NCBI GenBank assembly: GCA_002412555.1
Contig: DHVH01000013.1
Location: 1 to 30,048, forward strand
Reading direction: 5' to 3'
Source of the DNA: Marinilabiliaceae bacterium UBA5213
Lineage (GTDB): Bacteria > Bacteroidota > Bacteroidia > Bacteroidales > Marinilabiliaceae
Length of the DNA: 30,048 nucleotides
The position numbers and the translations under genes are program-made. A model generated the notes under the pieces. That model did not search any database, was not told the DNA's origin, and saw only the letters and a program-made list of their open reading frames with translations. This document shows, in pieces, positions 15,335 to 22,437 of this stretch. Positions within the stretch are counted from its first letter, which is position 1; each line of letters starts with the position of its first letter.

Positions 15335-15883
15335 ATGAGACATAGAAAGAAATTCAACCACCTGGGTAGAACCAGTTCACATAGAAAAGCTATGCTTTCT
15401 AACATGGCTGCTTCATTAATCGTGCACAAAAGGATTAAAACGACCGTGGCTAAAGCCAAAGCATTGCGTATGTATGTTGAACCTTTGATCAATCGTTCAA
15501 AGGAAGATACCACGCATTCACGTCGTGTTGTATTCAGCTACCTGCAGAATAAGGATGCCGTTTCTGAACTTTTTCGTGAAATAGCCCAGAAAGTGGCTAC
15601 CCGTCCGGGTGGTTATACACGTATCTTGAAATTAGGCAACCGTTTGGGTGATGCTGCAGAAATGTGCTACATCGAGCTGGTGGACTACAATGAGAACATG
15701 TTAGCTGCTTCTAATGAAGCTGCAGCTGGTGAGACAAAGAAAACCACACGTCGTAGCCGTCGTGGAGGTAAGAAAACTGCTGATGTTGCTGTGGCTGAAA
15801 CGGCTGCTGCAAAACCAGCTGCTGCGAAGGCTGAACCTAAAAGTGAGGATCAGGCCCCTGAAGCAGAGAAAACTGAGGAATAA
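15335..15883 (+). CDS. rplQ: 50S ribosomal protein L17 (bL17) with long charged tail
   Basis: Residues 1 to about 120 are a standard L17 (MRHRKKFNHLGRTSSHRKAM, then RPGGYTRILKLGNRLGDAAE). Residues from about 123 to 182 form an extension absent from the 127-residue E. coli protein. It is first basic (KKTTRRSRRGGKKTAD) and then rich in Ala, Glu and Lys, and is probably disordered. L17 lies near the tunnel exit, so the tail may extend over the ribosome surface. It is the last gene of the cluster, with a terminator 48 bp downstream. Confidence 0.97.
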   Translation: MRHRKKFNHLGRTSSHRKAMLSNMAASLIVHKRIKTTVAKAKALRMYVEPLINRSKEDTTHSRRVVFSYLQNKDAVSELFREIAQKVATRPGGYTRILKLGNRLGDAAEMCYIELVDYNENMLAASNEAAAGETKKTTRRSRRGGKKTADVAVAETAAAKPAAAKAEPKSEDQAPEAEKTEE

Positions 15884-15930
15884 ACAAAAACCAGATAATC
15901 ATCTGTCTGTTTTTGGATAATGTTCTTGAA

Positions 15931-15969
15931 AAAGGGGATAAAGACGTTATGGCTTTATCCTTTTTTTTT
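15931..15969 (+). terminator. Intrinsic terminator after rplQ
   Basis: The stem GGATAAAG/CTTTATCC (15936-15943 with 15953-15960) is perfect and followed by nine Ts. An A-tract before the stem could pair with the T-run, allowing use on both strands. It ends the ribosomal supercluster. A weaker hairpin, CAGAT-AATC-ATCTG (15892-15905) followed shortly by TTTTT, lies just upstream. Confidence 0.9.
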
Positions 15970-16006
15970 GCCGATTTTATTAATATTATTATAAACAATT
16001 ATCATT

Positions 16007-17311
16007 ATGGGATTAATTGCTAACATCCATGGTCGTGAGATTCTTGACTCACGCGGAAATCCAACCATTGAGGTTGAGGTGACATTAGAAAGTGGAATTA
16101 TTGGCCGTGCTGCTGTGCCTTCTGGTGCTTCAACCGGTGAGAACGAAGCCCTTGAGCTTCGCGATGGTGACAAAAAGAGATACCTTGGAAAAGGGGTTTT
16201 GAAAGCTGTAGATAATGTTAATAACGTTATTGCACCGGCTTTGATTGGCTTTAACTCTCTGGATCAAGTGGGTATCGACCACAAAATGTTGCAGATGGAC
16301 GGAACCAAAACCAAAAGCAAATTAGGTGCTAACGCAATGCTGGGCGTTTCTTTGGCGGTGGCCAAAGCTGCTGCAGAGTATTCTGGCATGCCACTTTACC
16401 GTTATATTGGCGGTACCAATGCCAAGACTTTGCCTGTACCCATGATGAACATTATTAATGGTGGTTCTCATTCTGATGCCCCTATTGCTTTTCAGGAGTT
16501 TATGATTCGTCCTGTGGGCGCTTCCAGCTTCCGTGAAGGTTTACGTATGGGTGCTGAGGTATTCCATTCCCTTAAAAAGGTATTGCACGACCGCAACCTG
16601 AGCACTGCTGTTGGTGATGAAGGAGGATTTGCACCCGCTTTAGACGGTACTGAAGATGCTTTGAACAGCATTATTAAAGCCATAGAGGCTGCAGGTTACA
16701 AGCCTGGTCGCTTGGAAGACGGTGGCCAAGTGTCCATAGCTTTGGATTGCGCTGCTTCTGAATTCTATAAGAATGGTATTTATGACTATTCATTGTTTGA
16801 GGGCGAAAAAGGTCTTAAAAGAAATCGGGCTGAGCAGGTGGCTTACCTGACCGAGCTGGTTGAGAAGTTCCCAATTGATAGTATCGAAGACGGTTGTCAC
16901 GAAGGTGACTGGGATGGCTGGGTTCTTTTAAATAAGGCCATTGGCGACAAATGTCAGTTGGTTGGTGACGATTTATTTGTTACCAATGTTGAGTACCTTA
17001 AAAAGGGTATAGAGCTGGATGCTGCTAATTCAATTTTGATTAAAGTCAACCAAATTGGTACGTTGACAGAGACATTGGATGCAATTGAAATGGCCCACCG
17101 TGCAGGTTATACTTCTGTAACTTCTCACCGTTCAGGTGAAACCGAAGATGCTACCATTGCCGACATTTCTGTAGCCACTAACAGTGGTCAGATTAAGACT
17201 GGTTCGTTGAGCCGTTCAGATCGCATGGCTAAATACAACCAATTGCTTCGCATTGAAGAGGAGTTGGGAGAATCAGCTATTTATGGCTACAAGAAAGTTA
17301 TTAAGAAGTAA
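16007..17311 (+). CDS. eno: Enolase (phosphopyruvate hydratase)
   Basis: The 434-residue glycolytic enzyme interconverts 2-phosphoglycerate and phosphoenolpyruvate. Visible sites include Glu205 in GDEGGFAP, Mg ligands Asp247 (ALDCAAS), Glu294 (SIEDG) and Asp321 (VGDDLFVTN), the catalytic lysine Lys346 (LIKVNQIGTL) and the SHRSGETED loop at residues 373-381. The substrate loop reads NGGSHSDAPIAFQEFMI rather than the E. coli-like NGGAHADNN version. The gene lies only 37 bp after the rplQ terminator, and no clear promoter was seen in that stretch. It has its own terminator, so it is a monocistronic unit or depends on readthrough. Confidence 0.98.
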   Translation: MGLIANIHGREILDSRGNPTIEVEVTLESGIIGRAAVPSGASTGENEALELRDGDKKRYLGKGVLKAVDNVNNVIAPALIGFNSLDQVGIDHKMLQMDGTKTKSKLGANAMLGVSLAVAKAAAEYSGMPLYRYIGGTNAKTLPVPMMNIINGGSHSDAPIAFQEFMIRPVGASSFREGLRMGAEVFHSLKKVLHDRNLSTAVGDEGGFAPALDGTEDALNSIIKAIEAAGYKPGRLEDGGQVSIALDCAASEFYKNGIYDYSLFEGEKGLKRNRAEQVAYLTELVEKFPIDSIEDGCHEGDWDGWVLLNKAIGDKCQLVGDDLFVTNVEYLKKGIELDAANSILIKVNQIGTLTETLDAIEMAHRAGYTSVTSHRSGETEDATIADISVATNSGQIKTGSLSRSDRMAKYNQLLRIEEELGESAIYGYKKVIKK

Positions 17312-17330
17312 TTTCGAATAACTGTTGAAT

Positions 17331-17361
17331 AAAAAAGTCACCTGCGAAGGTGGCTTTTTTT
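17331..17361 (+). terminator. Intrinsic terminator after eno
   Basis: CACCT pairs with AGGTG around a short GCGA loop. The stem extends through a T-G pair into AAAAAAG pairing with CTTTTTT, giving a stem followed by a T-run (17355-17361). It lies 20 bp after the eno stop. Confidence 0.9.
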
Positions 17362-17444
17362 GTTTAAAATTAGCAGTTGAACTGAAAATTGACGAAATTG
17401 ATAGAATCTGTTGTGCCTGCTCATTATAATTTATTTGATTGAAT

Positions 17445-17452
17445 TAATTTTG
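17445..17452 (+). promoter_or_regulatory. Possible -7 element in the eno-gltA gap
   Basis: TAATTTTG fits TAnnTTTG and lies about 160 bp before the gltA start. No TTG-type -33 element is found at the normal distance, so this is a weak call. If real, the gltA transcript would have a leader of roughly 150 nt that includes the small ORF at 17469. Confidence 0.25.
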
Positions 17453-17468
17453 AATTTTATTATCTGAA

Positions 17469-17588
17469 ATGGTAGAATCGTATAGGCAGGATAGTGTCCT
17501 CATTAGCGGCATTGCCCGCATAGGGCAGAACAAAAAGGGAGGTTTACTGTTTAAAATAGACAGGCATTGTAATAATAAGTTAAAGTAA
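17469..17588 (+). CDS. Possible 39-residue small ORF upstream of gltA
   Basis: An ATG-started frame of 39 codons (MVESYRQDSVLISGIARIGQ, then NKKGGLLFKIDRHCNNKLK) fills the middle of the 299-bp gap between eno and gltA. It ends 22 bp before the gltA ATG. It is more GC-rich than the flanking A/T-rich DNA. The same bases can fold into short hairpins, such as TGCCC/GGGCA and GCGG/CCGC around 17510-17535. It may instead be a structured untranslated leader. I recognise no family, and a frame of this length can arise by chance. Confidence 0.25.
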   Translation: MVESYRQDSVLISGIARIGQNKKGGLLFKIDRHCNNKLK

Positions 17589-17610
17589 AAATATATAATC
17601 AAGTAAAACT

Positions 17611-18924
17611 ATGGATCAGATAAAGCAGAGACTAAAGGAGGTTGGCCAGGAACGAGCTGAAGTGCTAAAAAGACTTGTAAAGGAACACGGCAACAAAGTG
17701 ATTCAGGAAGTAACTTTGGAGCAGGTCATTTCTGGTATGAAGGGCATTGTGGCGTTGTTAACTGAAACATCTAAGTTGGACCCTGAAGAAGGTATCCGGT
17801 TCAGAGGCTATTCAATACCTGAACTTCGGTCTAAATTACCTAAGGTTACCGATGATGGCGAACCATTGCCGGAGGGACTGTTTTATTTGATGCTAATAGG
17901 TGAACTCCCTTCTCAACAGGATGTTGAGTTTATTTCTAAAGATTGGAGCAGAAGAGCACAAGGGATACCTGGTCATGTGTTTGATGTTATCAATAGCTTA
18001 CCAAAAAGTGCCCACCCAATGATTCAGTTTAATTCGGCTATCCTGGCTATGAGTACTGAATCGCACTTTCGGAAAGCCTACGTGGAAGGGATGGATAAAA
18101 AGGATTATTGGGATCCCATGTACGAAGGCGTAATGGATTTGATCAGTCGCCTCCCGGTTATCGCGGCTTACATTTACCGACGGGTGTTTCATGATGAAAA
18201 GTATATAGATATTGACCCTTCCCTGGATTGGGCTGGTAATATGGCGCATATGATGGGCTTTGAAAGTGTTGAGGTTCAGCGTTTGATGCGGTTATACATG
18301 GTGTTGCATGCCGACCATGAAGGTGGAAACGTTTCTGCTCATGCCACTCATTTGGTTGGAACGTCGCTTTCTAATCCTTATTACAGTTTTGCAGCCGGTA
18401 TGAATGGTTTAGCTGGTCCACTGCATGGTATGGCCAATCAGGAAGTCATGAGTTGGCTCGAGACCATGATCCAGGAAATTGGTTCAGACAGGCCCAGTAA
18501 GGATCAGATACGAGAATATACAATAAATACGCTTGAGCAAGGAAGGGTTATCCCCGGTTACGGACATGCTGTGCTAAGAAAAACGGATCCACGATTTACC
18601 GAGCAATTGAACTTTGCTAATAAATACATTCCAGATGCACCTCTGATTGAACTTATCCGTAATATCTATGAAGTAGTGCCGGATATATTATTGGCTACCG
18701 GCAAGGTTAAAAATCCATGGCCCAATGTGGATGCTATATCCGGGAGTTTGTTGTCGAGTTACGGAATCAAAGAGAATCGCATTTACACTGTGCTTTTTGG
18801 GGTTTCACGGGCACTTGGTGTATTGTCTTCATTAATTTGGGACCGGATTTATGGTATGCCTCTTGAAAGGCCAACCTCTCATACCTTGGATTGGTTCAAA
18901 GAAAAGGTTGGTTTTAAAGAGTAA
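17611..18924 (+). CDS. gltA: Citrate synthase, mitochondrial-like type
   Basis: The 437-residue enzyme condenses oxaloacetate and acetyl-CoA to citrate, the entry step of the TCA cycle. The sequence matches the dimeric eukaryotic/Gram-positive-size class rather than the E. coli hexameric type. It has HADHEGGNVSAHATHLVG (residues 233-250), GLAGPLHGMANQEV with His272, GYGHAVLRKTDPR with His319, and NVDAISG with Asp374. These align with the pig residues His274, His320 and Asp375. FGVSRALGVLSSLIWDR and the C-terminal PLERPTS are also conserved. The ATG is preceded by A-rich DNA. It is flanked by terminators on both sides, so it is its own transcription unit. Confidence 0.97.
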   Translation: MDQIKQRLKEVGQERAEVLKRLVKEHGNKVIQEVTLEQVISGMKGIVALLTETSKLDPEEGIRFRGYSIPELRSKLPKVTDDGEPLPEGLFYLMLIGELPSQQDVEFISKDWSRRAQGIPGHVFDVINSLPKSAHPMIQFNSAILAMSTESHFRKAYVEGMDKKDYWDPMYEGVMDLISRLPVIAAYIYRRVFHDEKYIDIDPSLDWAGNMAHMMGFESVEVQRLMRLYMVLHADHEGGNVSAHATHLVGTSLSNPYYSFAAGMNGLAGPLHGMANQEVMSWLETMIQEIGSDRPSKDQIREYTINTLEQGRVIPGYGHAVLRKTDPRFTEQLNFANKYIPDAPLIELIRNIYEVVPDILLATGKVKNPWPNVDAISGSLLSSYGIKENRIYTVLFGVSRALGVLSSLIWDRIYGMPLERPTSHTLDWFKEKVGFKE

Positions 18925-18942
18925 TGGTTAAGAAAGGAGAAT

Positions 18943-18978
18943 AACCTCTGCCGTTTTTTTTCGGGCAGAGGTTTTTTT
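18943..18978 (+). terminator. Intrinsic terminator after gltA
   Basis: A perfect 10-bp stem AACCTCTGCC/GGCAGAGGTT (18943-18952 with 18964-18973) encloses a T-rich loop and runs into seven Ts (18972-18978). It lies 18 bp after the gltA stop. Confidence 0.93.
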
Positions 18979-19090
18979 ATAGTGGTTATTGAAGGCTTTC
19001 TCTTATCTTTATAATCACAAGAAGCCTATGATATAGTAAAGGTAATAGTCGAACGCTCATGAATTAAGCTACCTATAAATGGGATTCTCT

Positions 19091-19098
19091 TATCTTTG
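19091..19098 (+). promoter_or_regulatory. Probable promoter -7 element of the propeller-SpoIIE gene
   Basis: TATCTTTG is an exact match to the Bacteroidota -7 consensus TAnnTTTG, 27 bp before the GTG start. This would give a very short leader. A TTG-type -33 element is not evident. A second copy of the surrounding word TTCTCTTATCTTT lies at 18998-19010. Confidence 0.45.
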
Positions 19099-19125
19099 CT
19101 ACGAAATTTTTAAACACTATTTGTC

Positions 19126-22100
19126 GTGTATAAACAGCTAATAATAGCGACTTTAATATTCTTGTCATTTTTTTGTTTCAAGGGTACTTTGTTGGGGAAC
19201 GTCTCCTCTGTTCAGCATTTTACGATTGCTCAAGGCTTGTCGAATCATTCGGTGAATGTGGTGTTTCAGGATAGTCGGGGCTTTTTATGGATAGGAACGG
19301 AAGATGGCTTGAACAGATATGACGGTTACTCATTCGAAGTTTATAAATATGGTGGACATGAAGCTGAAGGTGTTGGTGGTAATCGAATTACGGCTATAGC
19401 TGAGGACCGCAAAGGCAATTTGTGGGTGGGCACCAGAGGAAAAGGAATTAGTGTGTTACAGCATGAATCCGGCAAATTTTATCATTACCGGCATGATCCT
19501 AAAATCCCTGGGTCTTTACCTGACAATTCTGTTTTTGGTTTCTATCTCACCCCTTCCGGAGAGATGTGGGTGAAATTAGGAAATCATTTATTGAGGTACG
19601 ATGAGGCCACAGACAGTTTTCAATCCTTTGGTCATTTTTCAAACGTCTTTAAGCGATCGAATTATGCTGGACATCCCATAATTCAAGAAACGGATAGTAC
19701 TTTCTTGGTGGGTACAAAAGATGGAATCAATCGGTTTCACCTTATTACAGGAGTCTTTGAGCGTCTACATATATACGAGGATCAAGGCGTTGTTTTTCAG
19801 GAAGCGGTGAATCAAATTCAGGAAGTTGCTAAGGATCAATTCCTGGTAGCCTCCAGCGGAGGTCTTTTTCTGTTTGAGCCGGGAAGAAGTATGGTAGAAA
19901 TTCCGGCCAGTATGAATTTTGGCGCCACCATTGCGGCCAATGCTATTAGTGAAGACCGGGAAGGTAATATTTGGATAGGGACCAACAGGGGTCTTGAACA
20001 ATTTAATCCGTCTCGCCTTACGCATGAAATATATGGGAATAGAAAGGGGCAACTGCCCTCTGCTATACCCCACGAGATAACTGTGATGTTTGAAGATGCC
20101 TCAGGATTGTTATGGATAGGTACCAGATTCAACGGCCTTTTTAAAGTTAATTTAAATCTCTCGAAATTTTCCTTTATTGGAGAAGGGAAGGAAGATCAGT
20201 GGCCCATGCGGTCCTATAACATAAGCTCGGTTTATGCCGACAGTAAAGATAATCTTTGGCTGGGGACGCTCACCAGTGGCCTGTATCGTGTTGATCGCGC
20301 GGCGCAAACGCTTCGGCATTTCGTCATTAATCCGTCCAATTTCAAGGATGGCCAAGATGCAGTAGAAGCATTGTACGAGGATAAAGATGCCAACTTATGG
20401 ATAGGCACGAATAGTGGGATTTACTTTCTGGATGTTAACAGGCAAACAGTGAGGGAATTTCATTATACCTATGATACAAGATATACCACTCTTTTGCAAA
20501 GAAACAGGATCACATCCATAGCAGGTGACAGTGCAGATGGGATATGGTTTGGTACGCATTTTGGCCTTTATAAATATTCTGGTGGTAAACTGTTCAGTTA
20601 CTTTAAGGGAGAAGGTTCCAAAGGGCTTGTTTCAGATGAGATTAGTGCTTTGTGCCCCGATAATAAAGGGGGCATGTGGATAGGTACAAAAAATGGGATC
20701 AGTTACTATAACGGGGCAGAGGGAAAAATAGCTTCAACTGAAGAAATGGGGTTAAACGGCCATATGGATAACCAGGTGCTTTCATTGGCGCTTGATGTAG
20801 TCGGGAAGTTATGGGTTGGAACCCGATCCGGATTATATGTGATTAGCTCTGAGGTGCCAGATTCACTTTATTCGGAACCCGTAAAGGGATTTAGTGATGA
20901 AATGATTACGGCCGTACTTCCGGATGAGAAAAGACGCATATGGGTGAGTTCAAGTAAAGGAGTTTCTATGTATTCGCCTGAAGGAACTATTAGGAGCTTT
21001 GATGTGCTGGATGGTTTGCCCGGTCAGCTGTTTAATGCAGGAAGTGCCTTTAAGGATAAGGATGGCACACTTTTTTTTGGCAGTGTAAGTGGTTTATGTT
21101 GGCTCCACCCCGATTCAATAAGCTATAATCTTCATCGACCAAGAATTGCCATTACCGGCGCCTCCGTTTGTCACCGAGGAGATTGTGCTGATGTGCTGAA
21201 AGGATCCTTCAATGAATTGCGTATCAAGTACAAATCGGGCATGATGCTGGAGGTGCATTATGCGGCTTTGGAATTTACCCAGCCTCGTAAGAATAGCTAC
21301 AAATTGATGCTTGAAGGTTATGATGATGATTGGCGATCGGTTACCAACAGCAATAGTATTACTTTCTCGAATTTAATGCCAGGGAAGTACAAATTGCGTA
21401 TCATGGCTTCCAATAATGACTTCACATGGAATAATCAGCCACTGGAATTACCTATAGTGATAACACCTCCTTTATGGATGACCAAATATGCCTATGCTTT
21501 TTATTTGCTGTTGATTATATTTACAGTTCAATTATTAATTAATTACCGCATTCGGCATTATAAGAAGGCCAACCGTTCTCTGACTGAAAAGAGTGTAGAT
21601 AAGCAGAAGCTGCAGGAGCAGCGGAAGATATTATCGCACATTAATCAAAATCTGACAGATAGTATCAACTATGCCACACGCATACAATCGGCCATGATTC
21701 CTACCGAGAAGGTCTTCAGAAAAGTACTGCCCCATTCTTTTGTTTATTTTAGGCCACGTGATTTGGTGAGTGGCGACTTTTATTGGATGCATGAGCGTGA
21801 TAATAAGGTTTTTGTAGCTGTAGTGGATTGTACCGGCCACGGGGTTCCAGGCGCATTTATGTCTATTATTGGGATGGACCTGTTGAAGAATATTGTGGCG
21901 GGACAAATGGAAGATGATCCTGCCCGAATATTGGAAATGCTTAGTCTGGAATTAGATCAGACCTTAAGAAAAAACGATCCGACTTTTATCGATTCAGAAG
22001 CCATTAAGGACGGAATGGATATGGCCGTTTGTGTCATTGATAGGGCGAATCATACGCTTGGTTTTTCCGGGGCAGTCAACGGCATGTATCTGGTGAAGAA

Positions 22101-22437
22101 TAATGAACTAAATAGCTATAAGGGTGACCGGTTCGCCATTGGGCGAGTTACAGGTGGGAAGATACCTGAATATACCAATAATGTTATCCCCATTGGACCA
22201 GATGACATGATTTATTTGTTTACAGATGGTTATGTTGACCAGTTCGGAGGACCCGAGCATAAGAAATTTAAGTACAGGAGATTTCGGCACTTACTCTTGA
22301 ATATCCATAAATTACATCCGGATGACCAAAAGGCCATTCTTCACCAGAAGATGGAAGAATGGCGTGGTGAGGAGGAGCAGGTGGATGATATTCTGGTGGT
22401 TGGTTTTAAGGTGCTTAACAGTTCAGGTGTTGTCTGA
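19126..22437 (+). CDS. Two-propeller periplasmic sensor fused to a SpoIIE/PP2C phosphatase
   Basis: This 1103-residue protein starts at a GTG, because no in-frame ATG precedes the signal peptide YKQLIIATLIFLSFFCF. About thirteen Reg_prop-type blades with LWIGT-like motifs (residues ~27 to ~690) suggest two seven-blade beta-propellers. A Y_Y_Y domain (about 705-780), one membrane helix (about 787-809) and a coiled-coil linker (about 815-850) follow. The cytoplasmic SpoIIE/PP2C domain (about 858-1100) keeps its metal-binding aspartates: Asp884 (VSGDFYW), Asp901 (VVDCTGHG), Asp1034 (FTDGYVD) and Asp1088 (VDDILVV). Periplasmic ligand binding probably controls serine/threonine dephosphorylation, perhaps of an anti-sigma antagonist, but no such partner lies in the window. 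Most Reg_prop proteins of this phylum end in a kinase or DNA-binding module. The 3' end overlaps the minus-strand kinase gene by 23 bp. Confidence 0.92.
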   Translation: MYKQLIIATLIFLSFFCFKGTLLGNVSSVQHFTIAQGLSNHSVNVVFQDSRGFLWIGTEDGLNRYDGYSFEVYKYGGHEAEGVGGNRITAIAEDRKGNLWVGTRGKGISVLQHESGKFYHYRHDPKIPGSLPDNSVFGFYLTPSGEMWVKLGNHLLRYDEATDSFQSFGHFSNVFKRSNYAGHPIIQETDSTFLVGTKDGINRFHLITGVFERLHIYEDQGVVFQEAVNQIQEVAKDQFLVASSGGLFLFEPGRSMVEIPASMNFGATIAANAISEDREGNIWIGTNRGLEQFNPSRLTHEIYGNRKGQLPSAIPHEITVMFEDASGLLWIGTRFNGLFKVNLNLSKFSFIGEGKEDQWPMRSYNISSVYADSKDNLWLGTLTSGLYRVDRAAQTLRHFVINPSNFKDGQDAVEALYEDKDANLWIGTNSGIYFLDVNRQTVREFHYTYDTRYTTLLQRNRITSIAGDSADGIWFGTHFGLYKYSGGKLFSYFKGEGSKGLVSDEISALCPDNKGGMWIGTKNGISYYNGAEGKIASTEEMGLNGHMDNQVLSLALDVVGKLWVGTRSGLYVISSEVPDSLYSEPVKGFSDEMITAVLPDEKRRIWVSSSKGVSMYSPEGTIRSFDVLDGLPGQLFNAGSAFKDKDGTLFFGSVSGLCWLHPDSISYNLHRPRIAITGASVCHRGDCADVLKGSFNELRIKYKSGMMLEVHYAALEFTQPRKNSYKLMLEGYDDDWRSVTNSNSITFSNLMPGKYKLRIMASNNDFTWNNQPLELPIVITPPLWMTKYAYAFYLLLIIFTVQLLINYRIRHYKKANRSLTEKSVDKQKLQEQRKILSHINQNLTDSINYATRIQSAMIPTEKVFRKVLPHSFVYFRPRDLVSGDFYWMHERDNKVFVAVVDCTGHGVPGAFMSIIGMDLLKNIVAGQMEDDPARILEMLSLELDQTLRKNDPTFIDSEAIKDGMDMAVCVIDRANHTLGFSGAVNGMYLVKNNELNSYKGDRFAIGRVTGGKIPEYTNNVIPIGPDDMIYLFTDGYVDQFGGPEHKKFKYRRFRHLLLNIHKLHPDDQKAILHQKMEEWRGEEEQVDDILVVGFKVLNSSGVV

